64,000 bases of DNA from Solobacterium sp. (GTDB lineage Bacteria > Bacillota_I > Bacilli_A > Erysipelotrichales > Erysipelotrichaceae): the NCBI GenBank assembly GCA_017512555.1, contig JAFWFE010000036.1, forward strand, positions 1 to 64,000, read 5' to 3'. The number at the start of each line of letters is the position of its first letter. The first letter of the stretch is position 1. This document shows, one piece after another, positions 48,643 through 57,215 of this stretch. The notes under the pieces are model-generated. The model was not told where the DNA came from. It ran no database searches and saw only the letters and a list, made by a program, of their open reading frames with translations. The position numbers and the translations under genes are program-made.

Positions 48643-50539
48643 AGTGGTTCGCTTCAATCATCAGTTCGGCGATCTTACGTGCGTAACTGATTGGATCTTC
48701 AATGGTCAGACCTTCAATCAGGCATGCCTGATCATACAGGATATTGGCATATTCTTTCAGTTTGTCCGGGTCTTTCTGGTAGATCGTACGCAGTGTGCGG
48801 AATAATTCGTGATCCGGATTGAGTTCCAGGATCTTTACGGCTTTGATCATTCCTCGGTTCTGAGGATCCTGAGAGAGAATCATCTCCATTTCGATGGACA
48901 TGCCTTCATCAGCGACCAGAATCGCCGGATCTTCTTTCAGACGGGAAGATAACCGGACTTCCCGTACTTTATCCCCAAGGGCTTCTTTCATCGCCCCAAG
49001 CATATCCTGGTTTTCCTTTGCCTTTTCTTCTCTTTCTTTCTTCTCTTCTTCACCGTCCAGGTCCAGATCTCCCTTGTTTACGGAACGGAAGTTCTTGCCC
49101 TCATAACCCTGCATCATCGAGATGACAAACTCATCGATCTTATCCGTGAAGTATAAGACTTCGTAGTTCTTGTCCCTGAGCTTGGCGAGGGAAGGCATAC
49201 GTTCGATCTCTGCGACCGTATCTCCGGACGCGTAATAGATCTCTTTCTGGCTCTCCGGCATACGTTCCGTGTACTCCTTCAGAGTGACGTATTTACCTTC
49301 GGCTGAGGATCTGTACATCAGCAGGTCTTGTAATTTGGACGCGCTGGTACCGAAAGACTTGTAGATGTCATATTTGATCGTGGAGGCGAAGATCTCGAAG
49401 AATTGTTCGTATTTCTCACGTTCGTTCTTCAGCATGTCTTCCAGGGCGTTGTGGATCTTTTTCTCCAGGGAGGAGGCCAGAGCACGTACCTGGCGATCCT
49501 GCTGGAGGATCTCTCTGGAGATATTCAGATTCAGGTCATCACTGTCTACCAGACCGTTGATGAACCGGTAACACTCCGGCAGAAGATCTTTTGCGTGGTC
49601 CATGATGAATACACCTTTGGAGTATAACTGCAGACCATATTCATAATCCGTATTATAGAAGTTATACGGAGCCTGGGAAGGAATAAACAACAGGGCAGTA
49701 TAGTTCAGATTACCCTCAACATTTGTGTGAATTACCTTCAGAGGTTCTTTCCAATCATTGAATTTCCCCTGATAGAATTCGTTATACTCTTCCTCCGTGA
49801 TCTTCTTCTTATTCTTCTTCCAGATCGGAATCATGGAGTTCAGGGTTTCTTTTTCCTTGGTCAGGATTGATTTATTCTCATCTGTAGGATCCGGAATACT
49901 CTTTTCGACATCCATTTGGATAGGATAACGTACATAGTCAGAGTACTTCTTTACCAGGGAACGTATCGTACTTTCTTCCAGGTATTTGCCGTACTTTTCC
50001 TCTTCGGTATCTTCTTTCAGTTCCAGGGTGATCGTAGTGCCGACAGTTGTACGTTCACTTGGTGTGATCGTGTATCCGTCTTCGCCGCTGCTTACCCAGG
50101 TGTATGCCTGGTCACCAAGGGCGGAGAGGGTATCGACCGTGATTTTCTTTGCGACAATGAATCCGGAATAGAAGCCTACACCGAATTGACCGATAATATC
50201 GATATTCTTGGGTGATTTCTCCAGTTGTTCACGGAATTCGGCAGAACCGCTCTTGGCAATCGTGCCGAGATTCTTTTCCAGTTCTTCCTGGGTCATACCG
50301 ATACCGGTATCACTGATTGTCAGTGTACGGTTTACGATATCCGGAATGATCTCAATCTGCAGGTCTTTCTGGGAAACCTTGGAGACCTGTCCGGTCAGAG
50401 ATAAATAATAACGTTTATCCAGAGCATCGCTGGCATTAGATATCAGCTCACGCAGGAATATATCAGAATTTGTATAAATTGAGTTGATCATCAGCTCCAG
50501 CAGACGTTTGGATTCAGTCTTGAATTGTTTCTTTGCCAT
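48641..50539 (-). CDS. htpG: Molecular chaperone HtpG (Hsp90)
   Basis: A 632-residue bacterial Hsp90. ATPase motifs: ELISNASDALDK, DTGIGMTQEELEKNLGTIAKSG and GQFGVGFYSGFIV; the middle domain carries NLNISREILQQDR with the catalytic Arg. The C-terminal dimerisation domain is present. The start at 50539 is fixed by AAAGGAGG and by the family (MAKKQFKTESKRLL). It sits behind a CIRCE element, so HrcA control is predicted, unlike Bacillus subtilis htpG. Confidence 0.96.
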   Translation of the reverse strand: MAKKQFKTESKRLLELMINSIYTNSDIFLRELISNASDALDKRYYLSLTGQVSKVSQKDLQIEIIPDIVNRTLTISDTGIGMTQEELEKNLGTIAKSGSAEFREQLEKSPKNIDIIGQFGVGFYSGFIVAKKITVDTLSALGDQAYTWVSSGEDGYTITPSERTTVGTTITLELKEDTEEEKYGKYLEESTIRSLVKKYSDYVRYPIQMDVEKSIPDPTDENKSILTKEKETLNSMIPIWKKNKKKITEEEYNEFYQGKFNDWKEPLKVIHTNVEGNLNYTALLFIPSQAPYNFYNTDYEYGLQLYSKGVFIMDHAKDLLPECYRFINGLVDSDDLNLNISREILQQDRQVRALASSLEKKIHNALEDMLKNEREKYEQFFEIFASTIKYDIYKSFGTSASKLQDLLMYRSSAEGKYVTLKEYTERMPESQKEIYYASGDTVAEIERMPSLAKLRDKNYEVLYFTDKIDEFVISMMQGYEGKNFRSVNKGDLDLDGEEEKKEREEKAKENQDMLGAMKEALGDKVREVRLSSRLKEDPAILVADEGMSIEMEMILSQDPQNRGMIKAVKILELNPDHELFRTLRTIYQKDPDKLKEYANILYDQACLIEGLTIEDPISYARKIAELMIEANH

Positions 50540-50550
50540 AGCATCCTCCT

Positions 50551-50577
50551 TTAGCACTCTTATTAGCTGACTGCTAA
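50551..50577. promoter_or_regulatory. CIRCE element (HrcA operator) of htpG
   Basis: TTAGCACTC (50551-50559), nine bases, GACTGCTAA (50569-50577). This is the TTAGCACTC-N9-GAGTGCTAA consensus with one mismatch. It lies directly downstream of the htpG -10 and overlaps the transcript start region, the normal CIRCE position. Confidence 0.9.
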
Positions 50578-50607
50578 AATATACCACCAAACCAGGGGTT
50601 TATGCAA
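50578..50607 (-). promoter_or_regulatory. htpG promoter
   Basis: Minus strand TTGCAT (50607-50602), 18-base spacer ending in TGG, and TATATT (50583-50578). Confidence 0.75.
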
Positions 50608-50801
50608 GCCCGCAATAAAAATAAAGTCAATCTGTAAAAAACAAAATTTTTTTTATTGTTTAAATATAAACTACTTTTCATCAGGTGAAGAATGATTAAA
50701 ATATAAAAGTGTAGGGTATATAGATAGAAAGTGGGTGAATCGCTATAAATAAGAAGGTACGGTTTGACAAAGATGATGAACTAGGAGCGATTCGGTCACG
50801 A

Positions 50802-51122
50802 TTGAAAAAGCTTCGTAAAAATGCCGGATATACACAGGCAAAAATGGGGGATATCATCGGTGTCAGCGCGCAGACGATTTCCGGATATGAAAACGGGGCA
50901 ATTATCCCCGGTCCTGAAGTTTTGTTGAGTTATGCGGAAGTATTCCAGGTAGACAGTAATTACCTGCTTGAAGGTATTGAAGAATCCAGTGAAGCAGATA
51001 CGTTATCTCTGCGGAAAAACGAAAAGGAACTGATTCTGGCGTTCCGCCGTTGTCCGAACTGGAAAAAGAACGCTGTCTTATCTCTGATTCTGGACCGTTA
51101 TTACGAAATAGATAAGAAATAG
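50802..51122 (+). CDS. XRE family HTH regulator, start codon uncertain
   Basis: An XRE/Cro-type DNA-binding domain (YTQAKMGDIIGVSAQTISGY, ENGAIIPGPEVLLSYAEVF, VDSNYLLEGI) with a short C-terminal extension. The only standard start is TTG at 50802, but it has no well-spaced ribosome site and would cut helix 1. The frame stays open upstream to 50739 and encodes NKKVRFDKDDELGAIRSRL, the normal beginning of such domains, with only ATA or ATC available as starts near 50739-50745 after GTGGGTG. The real start may therefore be a rare codon, about 19 residues earlier. Confidence 0.75.
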   Translation: MKKLRKNAGYTQAKMGDIIGVSAQTISGYENGAIIPGPEVLLSYAEVFQVDSNYLLEGIEESSEADTLSLRKNEKELILAFRRCPNWKKNAVLSLILDRYYEIDKK

Positions 51123-51147
51123 ATCATGCCGGATACAGTGACAAAGG

Positions 51148-51927
51148 TCACTGTTTTTCTTTCTGGTATATACGGAGAATAAACTGGGCGGTGATCTTCA
51201 CGGTCTGTATGTCTTCCAGCTTCTGTGTGGCGCGAAGAGATGTACGGTACGCATAGGGAGTCATGCGGAACAGGTTCTGTAACTGTTCACGGTCAGCGGT
51301 GAAGATCTGTTCGATCGTGTATTCTTCTTTCAGAGACATGGTTGTGCCGAGAGGAGACACAACATTTTTATATGGTTTCTCATATAGCAGGGATTTCATC
51401 TCAAACAGATGATCCGGACCCGGAGAAACGAAGATATAATGCCCGTTATCCTTCAGTATGCGTTCAACTTCGGACAATGCCGGCGGGGCGAAACAGGTGA
51501 GCGCAAGATCTGCGCAGTGATCTGCAAGCGGAAGATGGAAGATGGACGCGAGGATATACCGGGTGGAGTGATCGTGTCTGGAAGCGTAGATCAGGGCATC
51601 TTTGGACAGATCAAAGCCGTATTTCCTCTGCGCGCATAACGAAGAGGTGTAGTAGCCTTCGCCACATCCCAGATCTGCCAGAACTTCCGGAGAATACTTC
51701 TGCGATAACCGGGTCAATTCCTCTTTCAGAAAGGCATAGGCACCGCTATGGAGAAACGCGGTTCTGGCATTGACCATGAGCTTATTGTCACCCTGATCCG
51801 TACGCTGGCTGATCTGCAGATTCAGATAACCGCTGCGGGCATAATCAAAAGAATGACCATGTATACACACGGCACGGCGGTCTTCCCTGGTCAACACTTC
51901 ATGACATACCGGACAAAGTAGTTCCAT
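51148..51927 (-). CDS. RlmA family 23S rRNA (guanine-N1)-methyltransferase
   Basis: A 259-residue SAM methyltransferase of the RlmA(I)/TlrB group methylating G745 or G748 of 23S rRNA. The N-terminal zinc finger is LLCPVCHEVL with AVCIHGHSFDYARSGYLNL; the SAM motif is VLADLGCGEGYYTS, and LTCFAPPALSEVERIL is conserved. TGC plus TATACT (51934-51939) lies six bases before ATG, a clear leaderless start. It is divergent from the TetR regulator. Confidence 0.92.
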   Translation of the reverse strand: MELLCPVCHEVLTREDRRAVCIHGHSFDYARSGYLNLQISQRTDQGDNKLMVNARTAFLHSGAYAFLKEELTRLSQKYSPEVLADLGCGEGYYTSSLCAQRKYGFDLSKDALIYASRHDHSTRYILASIFHLPLADHCADLALTCFAPPALSEVERILKDNGHYIFVSPGPDHLFEMKSLLYEKPYKNVVSPLGTTMSLKEEYTIEQIFTADREQLQNLFRMTPYAYRTSLRATQKLEDIQTVKITAQFILRIYQKEKQ

Positions 51928-51933
51928 GACTAC

Positions 51934-51979
51934 AGTATAGCATTCTTTTATTGACCGACGGTCAGTCAGTGTGTATAGT
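51934..51979. promoter_or_regulatory. Divergent promoters with a TetR-type operator
   Basis: Plus strand: TTGACC (51951-51956), 17-base spacer, TATAGT (51974-51979). The 13-bp palindrome TGACCGACGGTCA (51952-51964) overlaps this -35, and an extra GTCAGT half repeats follow. Minus strand: TGC-TATACT (51942-51934) for rlmA. The palindrome is the likely TetR autoregulatory site and may also affect rlmA. Confidence 0.78.
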
Positions 51980-51995
51980 AGAGATGGAGGTTGTT

Positions 51996-52565
51996 ATGCG
52001 TGAAAACAAAGATACGGCGGAAAGACGTGAAGAATTTGTTGAGGCAGCAGAGAAACTGTTCAAGGAGAACGGTGTCGTAGAGACAACGATCAATGCGATC
52101 GTCAAGGAATTGGATGTTGCCAAGGGCTTATTCTATTACTATTTCCAGTCAAAAGATGATGTGATCGATGCGATCTCGGAGAAATACAATCAATCCTTCC
52201 GGAAAGCCCTGCAGAGAGCGATGCACAACGATGATTATGATGAACGTCTGGAACAGTATCTGGAGAGTGTGATCGTTTCTTTTAAGACCATGTGGAATAA
52301 TCTGCATGGGGAGAGTGAAGATATCGATCTGTCGATTCTGGCAACCAGAACGATGGAAGAGGCGAAGGAAACCGCGTCTTCGCTACTCAGAGATCTGCTT
52401 GAGGAAGGAAATGCCAGCAGTATTCTGGATATCCATTATCCGAAATACTATGCGGAAATGATCATCAGCGGGATCGCTGACCTGATCGGCAGGAATGACG
52501 CGGACATGGATGAAATACGGAAGATGATCCGTGATCTGATCGAAAGATCAAGAAAGGAGAAATAG
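51996..52565 (+). CDS. TetR/AcrR family regulator
   Basis: A 189-residue repressor with the N-terminal helix-turn-helix EAAEKLFKENGVVETTINAI then ELDVAKGLFYYYFQSKDDVIDAI and a helical ligand domain. The start at 51996 follows GATGGAGG. An operator palindrome overlaps the promoter -35. It leads a small coiled-coil gene two bases downstream. Confidence 0.92.
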   Translation: MRENKDTAERREEFVEAAEKLFKENGVVETTINAIVKELDVAKGLFYYYFQSKDDVIDAISEKYNQSFRKALQRAMHNDDYDERLEQYLESVIVSFKTMWNNLHGESEDIDLSILATRTMEEAKETASSLLRDLLEEGNASSILDIHYPKYYAEMIISGIADLIGRNDADMDEIRKMIRDLIERSRKEK

Positions 52566-52567
52566 AA

Positions 52568-52909
52568 ATGTCAGAACTCAATAAATATGCAGAAGAAGTA
52601 AAGAAAATCGTTACAAATCAGGTTAATAAAGCTGCTAAATTACTGGCAGAAAACAACCGGGATATTACCGAAGTCCTGCGTAAGGAAAGAAAGAAACTGG
52701 AAATACGTTCCCAGATTGGACAGCACCAGAGACAGGTAGCCAAGGCTTACGAACGTATCGGACAGGCTTACTACGAACATGAGGAACAGGGAAAATCCAT
52801 GGATTATATCAAGGATGTCATGGACCTGCTCAGATCTAACCTGAAGGTGATCAATCTGTTAAATGAACAGTTAAAACAACTGGAGCCGGAAGATACATCA
52901 GCGAAATAA
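52568..52909 (+). CDS. Small helical coiled-coil protein in the TetR operon
   Basis: A 113-residue, almost wholly helical, charged protein that I do not recognise. It has no membrane segment. AAAGGAG precedes ATG, two bases after the TetR stop, so it is probably part of the regulated unit. Confidence 0.72.
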   Translation: MSELNKYAEEVKKIVTNQVNKAAKLLAENNRDITEVLRKERKKLEIRSQIGQHQRQVAKAYERIGQAYYEHEEQGKSMDYIKDVMDLLRSNLKVINLLNEQLKQLEPEDTSAK

Positions 52910-52926
52910 TGTGCTAGAATGCAGAT

Positions 52927-53685
52927 ATGAGATCTGTGTTGATTACCGGAGGTTCGGAAGGTATCGGGCTTGAACTGGCACGGCTTTTTGTACAGGATAA
53001 CACAAGGGTGATCCTGGCTGCCCGCAATGAAGAAAGACTGGCGGAAGTCAAGCGTCAGCTGGAATCCTGCGGCAGGGGAGAGGTCCTTGTGTTTTCTGCG
53101 GATCTGACGGTTCCCGAAGAGCGTCAGGCGCTGTACGAAGCTGTAAAGGACCTGGATATCGATGTGCTGGTCAACAACGCAGGTATCGGATTTGCCGGAC
53201 CGGTATGGCATACCGGGATCGAGGATGATCTGCGTCTGATTCGTCTGAACGATGAAGCAGTGGTGCATCTGTGCAAGTTATTTGTCAGTGATATGATCGC
53301 CCGCAGAGAGGGGATGATCATCAATATGGCATCTACCGGGGCATTCCAGCCGGGACCGTATATTGCGTCATATTATGCCTCAAAAGCATTTGTGGTGAAC
53401 TATACGGAGGCACTTGCGTATGAGACCAGATCTTATGGACTCAAAGTCCACGCGTACTGTCCGGGTCCGGTAGATACAGCCTTTTATCCGAAATCCAAAG
53501 GGGTAAAACCACCATTTGCGGTGACCCCTGTGAAGGCTGCGGAATACCTGTATACACATCTCAATGACCGCAGGGTGGTACTTGTACCCGGAGTAGTAAA
53601 TAAAATGATGCGGATCATGCCGAAGTGGATCAAAGTTCCGGTATTGGCAGAAATGAAAAGAAGTAACGGAGGATGGAAAAAATGA
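52927..53685 (+). CDS. Short-chain dehydrogenase/reductase
   Basis: A 252-residue classical SDR. Cofactor motif LITGGSEGIGLELA, LVNNAGIGFAGP, and the catalytic Tyr-x3-Lys in ASYYASKAFV with upstream Ser in MASTGAFQ. Most like the DltE-type SDRs; substrate unknown. TGC plus TAGAAT (52915-52920) lies six bases before ATG with no ribosome site, predicting a leaderless mRNA. The last codons overlap the MscS gene. Confidence 0.92.
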   Translation: MRSVLITGGSEGIGLELARLFVQDNTRVILAARNEERLAEVKRQLESCGRGEVLVFSADLTVPEERQALYEAVKDLDIDVLVNNAGIGFAGPVWHTGIEDDLRLIRLNDEAVVHLCKLFVSDMIARREGMIINMASTGAFQPGPYIASYYASKAFVVNYTEALAYETRSYGLKVHAYCPGPVDTAFYPKSKGVKPPFAVTPVKAAEYLYTHLNDRRVVLVPGVVNKMMRIMPKWIKVPVLAEMKRSNGGWKK

Positions 53686-54479
53686 TTACGATGGCTTCGA
53701 TTTCTACGATTATTACAACTGTTTGTGTCAATCTTGTCAAAGCATTGCTTGTTTATCTTGTGGGTAAGTGGATCATCGGAAAACTGATCTCCATGCTTGA
53801 AAAAAGCGCAGGTTTCGGCAAGATGGATCCTACGGTCAGAAAGTTTGCGCTTTCTCTGATCAAGATCGTCTTCTATGTACTGATCGTGATCACGATCATC
53901 AATATTCTCGGTGTACCGATGGCTTCGGTTGTTACAGTACTGGCGTCTGCCGGTGTGGCAATCGGTATGGCTATGCAGGGTTCCCTGAGTAATCTTGCCG
54001 GCGGAATCATGCTGATGATCTTCCGCCCGTTTAAAGCCGGAGATTATGTTCAGGCTGCGGGAAATGAAGGTGTAGTCAAGGAGATCCAGCCGTTCTATAC
54101 CGTACTTACTACAGTGGATAATCGTACGATTACCATTCCCAACGGATCATTGATGAACTCCAATGTCGTTAACTTCTCACAGGAAGAGAACCGCCGTGTA
54201 GACCTTACCTTCAGCTGTGCCAAAGGGGAAGACATTGAAAAAGTATGCGGTATCATGAAAGATGTCATGAATGCGCATGCCAAGGTTCTCCAGGATCCGG
54301 CGCCGTTTGCCAGACTCAGCGGAGGCACCAGCGATAGTATGCAGTTCACGGTAAGAGCGTGGACGAAGTCTGCGGATTACTGGGATGTCTTCTTTGATCT
54401 CAGTGAATCCATTACGGCTGCCCTGGGTGCTGCAGGTGTACAGGCACCGGCGGTCAGAGTCATTACCGAAACGAAGTAA
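53682..54479 (+). CDS. MscS family mechanosensitive channel
   Basis: A 265-residue MscS channel with three N-terminal helices. The pore helix reads VLASAGVAIGMAMQGSLSNLAGG and leads to the beta domain FRPFKAGDYVQAAGNEGVV and VDNRTITIPNGSL. It relieves osmotic pressure. ATG at 53682 is eight bases after GGAGGA; an ATG at 53673 overlaps that site. It overlaps the SDR gene by four bases. Terminator at 54486. Confidence 0.93.
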   Translation: MITMASISTIITTVCVNLVKALLVYLVGKWIIGKLISMLEKSAGFGKMDPTVRKFALSLIKIVFYVLIVITIINILGVPMASVVTVLASAGVAIGMAMQGSLSNLAGGIMLMIFRPFKAGDYVQAAGNEGVVKEIQPFYTVLTTVDNRTITIPNGSLMNSNVVNFSQEENRRVDLTFSCAKGEDIEKVCGIMKDVMNAHAKVLQDPAPFARLSGGTSDSMQFTVRAWTKSADYWDVFFDLSESITAALGAAGVQAPAVRVITETK

Positions 54480-54485
54480 GAAAAG

Positions 54486-54514
54486 AAGCGATCTTGTGAT
54501 AAGATCGCTTTTAT
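54486..54514. terminator. Terminator between mscS and queH
   Basis: AAGCGATCTT (54486-54495) pairs perfectly with AAGATCGCTT (54501-54510), then TTTATT; the opposite gene ends just inside it. Confidence 0.85.
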
Positions 54515-55191
54515 TGTGCTTTCTCGTTGTTGCGGAGAGAGAAGATACATCCGCAGTAATTCTGGTTGTAGAGATCATATTGAGCCATAATCTCGTTTCT
54601 TCTTAACTGACCATCTTTCTTTTTGAAATCCGAGTAGAAATAACGTACTCCCGGGTATTTCTCAGATAACTGCGCGCCGATCTCATTCAGCTTCTGGCTG
54701 TCTTTCTGACGGGAGATCGTCATCACTGTAGTAAAGTAGTCAAACTGATGTTCCGAAGCATAGGCATACGCGTCATCCATGCGTTTCTCATAGCAAAGAA
54801 AACAACGTTTCCATCCTTCCGGGTCATCTTTTCTCGGTGCCAGCATCTCGGTAAAGGAGGGATTGTCATATGGCGGTATAACCAGTTCCACGGTATCGTC
54901 CCAGGCTTCGTGGATCAGCCGTTTTAATTCGTTCAGACGGCGCTCATACTCACTCTCCGGCCAGATGTTGGAATTACCGTAATACAGCGTAATATCGAAG
55001 AAATCACGCAGATAGGTTACCGGCCATCCTGCGCATACCGCACAGCAGGCATGCATGAGGATCCTGGGTTTCCGATCGGTAAATTCAGTTCTGATCCGTT
55101 CAAGTTCTTCTTCACCCCTGAGATAATAGTTGGGTTTGTTTTCCTGTTTTCTGGCTTTCCAGTAGGCCAGATACTCTTCCCGTTCATTCAT
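54511..55191 (-). CDS. queH: Epoxyqueuosine reductase QueH
   Basis: Reduces epoxyqueuosine to queuosine in tRNA, the last step of the pathway, as a non-homologous replacement of QueG. A 226-residue protein with ILMHACCAVCAGW, CFLCYEKRMD and NYCGCIFS carrying the Cys residues that bind the iron-sulfur cluster and second iron. The start at 55191 (MNEREEYLAYW) overlaps the end of queA by eight bases, consistent with coupling to QueA, which makes its substrate. Confidence 0.95.
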   Translation of the reverse strand: MNEREEYLAYWKARKQENKPNYYLRGEEELERIRTEFTDRKPRILMHACCAVCAGWPVTYLRDFFDITLYYGNSNIWPESEYERRLNELKRLIHEAWDDTVELVIPPYDNPSFTEMLAPRKDDPEGWKRCFLCYEKRMDDAYAYASEHQFDYFTTVMTISRQKDSQKLNEIGAQLSEKYPGVRYFYSDFKKKDGQLRRNEIMAQYDLYNQNYCGCIFSLRNNEKAQ

Positions 55192-56218
55192 TGGTGATAA
55201 ACATACAGTCACCGAAGGAGAAGAAACGATATCTTTCCCTGACTGCCTCCTCATAAGCCTTGAATACCAGTTCCTGCCCGGCAAAGGATGAGATCATCAT
55301 CAGCAGGGTAGATTTCGGGAGATGGAAATTCGTCAACATACAGTCAATGGTATGCCAGGTATAGCCGGGATAGATAAATAATGTGGTTTCTCCGGAACAC
55401 TCCTGAAAAGACCCAAAACGATTCCATACCGATTCCAATGTACGCACGGAAGTTGTCCCGATCGCGATGATCCGGCGTCCTTCCGCTTTTGCCTTGTTCA
55501 GTGTCTCAGCAGCTTCGGCAGACATGAAATATACCTCTTCATGCATGATATGTTCTTCCACATTCTCCGTATCCATTGGACGGAATGTGCCAAGCCCGAC
55601 ATGCAGAGTCACATCCACGATCTGCACGCCTTTCTCTTCCAGAATACGGAATACTTCCGGTGTAAAGTGTAATCCGGCAGTAGGGGCAGCCGCGCTTCCT
55701 TCCACTTTGGCATATACCGTCTGGTAACGTTCGGGATCATCCAGTTTCTCCCGGATATACGGGGGCAGGGGAACCGTGCCCAGCTTGTCCAGAATCTCTG
55801 TAAAGATCCCGTCATAAAGCATCTTCATCCGCCGGATACCACGCTCACCGACAGATACGCACTGTGCCTTCAGAAGACCTTCCCCGAAGTCCACAATCGT
55901 CCCGACCTTCACCGTTCGGGCATTGCCGACAAGACATTCCCAGATATCGTCTTCTTCCTGCCTGAGCAGCAGCAGTTCCACATGCGCCCCGGTCACTTCC
56001 TTGGTCCCGAAAAGCCGTGCAGGGATGACCCTGGTATTATTCCGTACCAGGACATCTCCAGCATGTAAATACTCCGGCAGGTCATAAAAATGCAGGTGCT
56101 CAAGCACACCGGTATTCTTATGCACAACCATCATCCTGCTGGTCTTTCTGTCTTTCAGAGGCGTCTGGGCAATCAGCTCCTGCGGTAATTCATAATCAAA
56201 ATCACTTGTTTTTATCAT
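55184..56218 (-). CDS. queA: S-adenosylmethionine:tRNA ribosyltransferase-isomerase QueA
   Basis: A 344-residue enzyme that transfers and isomerises the ribosyl group of SAM onto preQ1-tRNA. Conserved blocks: DFDYELPQELIAQTPLKDR, SRMMVV, NNTRVIPARLFG, AAPTAGLHFT, LHVGLGTFRPM and TTSVRTLESVW. It lies between a LexA-like regulator and queH, sharing one base with the former. With Tgt at 14188 this gives the late queuosine pathway. Confidence 0.96.
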   Translation of the reverse strand: MIKTSDFDYELPQELIAQTPLKDRKTSRMMVVHKNTGVLEHLHFYDLPEYLHAGDVLVRNNTRVIPARLFGTKEVTGAHVELLLLRQEEDDIWECLVGNARTVKVGTIVDFGEGLLKAQCVSVGERGIRRMKMLYDGIFTEILDKLGTVPLPPYIREKLDDPERYQTVYAKVEGSAAAPTAGLHFTPEVFRILEEKGVQIVDVTLHVGLGTFRPMDTENVEEHIMHEEVYFMSAEAAETLNKAKAEGRRIIAIGTTSVRTLESVWNRFGSFQECSGETTLFIYPGYTWHTIDCMLTNFHLPKSTLLMMISSFAGQELVFKAYEEAVRERYRFFSFGDCMFITNE

Positions 56219-56811
56219 CAGAAATATGTCTTACAGGAAATCACCCGTCCGATGATCTGGACAGGGAGTTCCCGTATCTCCTTCGGCGAAAAATAACGTG
56301 TCTCCACATCGGGATTAGCCGCTTCCAGGATCAATACCCGGTCTTTGCGCAGAACGCGTTTTACGGTGACTTCATCACCGATCAGTACGACACCGATATC
56401 CCCGTTGTTCAATGTACTGCACCTGCGTACCAGAACCAGCGAACCATCCAGAATACCGATACCTTTCATGGAATCCCCGCTGACTTTAAGATAATAGTCA
56501 CCGGCTTTCCGGTCATTCAGAGAAGTTTCTTCCTCTCCGAGATAATTCTCTTCCGCAAACAAATCATACCCGGCTTTGACATACCCAAGTACCGGCAGAC
56601 GTACAGAAATATCCATACCCAACAGTAAAGGCTCAATGTTGTAGCCCACCAGTTCACTGAGCTTGTCCAGGGTATCCTTGCCAACCTTGCGGATCTCTCC
56701 GCTGCTCCAGCGGGTAGCGGTAGAACGGGATACACCTACACGGCGGGCAATCTCACTGTCACTCAGTCCGGTACGTTCCTTGTATTCGCGGATAATCTCT
56801 TTCAGTTCCAT
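56218..56811 (-). CDS. LexA-like (HTH + S24 peptidase) repressor
   Basis: A 197-residue self-cleaving repressor. The N-terminal XRE-type helix-turn-helix is TGLSDSEIARRVGVSRSTAT; the S24 domain has the cleavage site KAG (after VLGYV), nucleophile Ser in VSGDSMKG and Lys in DEVTVKRVL. It probably responds to RecA filaments in DNA damage. The start at 56811 follows TTTACA-17-TATACT with six bases between -10 and ATG, so it is leaderless. It begins the queA-queH operon and is divergent from a small gene carrying a dyad at its promoter. Confidence 0.88.
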   Translation of the reverse strand: MELKEIIREYKERTGLSDSEIARRVGVSRSTATRWSSGEIRKVGKDTLDKLSELVGYNIEPLLLGMDISVRLPVLGYVKAGYDLFAEENYLGEEETSLNDRKAGDYYLKVSGDSMKGIGILDGSLVLVRRCSTLNNGDIGVVLIGDEVTVKRVLRKDRVLILEAANPDVETRYFSPKEIRELPVQIIGRVISCKTYF

Positions 56812-56862
56812 GTACATAGTATAAAAGAAATGCGACAAATTGTAAAACAGTAAAAAACAAAA

Positions 56863-56904
56863 GTTGCGTAATCTATTGAAATATGCAACGTTATCTCCTA
56901 TAAT
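56863..56904 (+). promoter_or_regulatory. Promoter and operator-like dyad of the small gene divergent from the LexA-like gene
   Basis: A strong promoter, TTGAAA (56876-56881), 17 bases, TATAAT (56899-56904). The -35 sits in a dyad: GTTGCGTA (56863-56870) and TATGCAAC (56882-56889), one mismatch, 11-base spacer. It is a plausible binding site for the LexA-like protein. Confidence 0.68.
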
Positions 56905-56934
56905 CACATTGTAAGAGATCACGAAGGAGGGCAC

Positions 56935-57177
56935 ATGGAACGCTATAAACGATATATCGATGTTGAACTTCTTCAGCAGAAAGACGGCAATATCATTCCT
57001 TTGTCTCTGGTATGGAATGACGGCAGAAAGTTTAACATCGATAAGGTGATCAGTAAGGAAAAACGGATTTCTTCTGTCGGGGGATGCGGCATGCGTTTTA
57101 CCTGTCTGATTCAGGGAAAGATGCGTTATCTGTACCTGGAAAAAGATAAATGGTTTATCGAGAGTTACCGGCCGTAG
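56935..57177 (+). CDS. Small basic protein, DUF6504-like
   Basis: An 80-residue protein (YKRYIDVELLQQKDGNI, LVWNDGRKFNIDKVI, GMRFTCLIQGKMRYLYLEKD). The layout resembles DUF6504-type small proteins that are found with error-prone DNA polymerase genes in other bacteria; the similarity is by eye and moderate. AAGGAGGG precedes ATG. Its promoter overlaps the dyad at 56863-56889, so it is probably repressed by the LexA-like protein. No Y-family polymerase is in the window. Confidence 0.7.
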   Translation: MERYKRYIDVELLQQKDGNIIPLSLVWNDGRKFNIDKVISKEKRISSVGGCGMRFTCLIQGKMRYLYLEKDKWFIESYRP

Positions 57178-57215
57178 GTGTTTCTGGTGTACAATAGAGA
57201 CAAGGAGGGGCAGTT

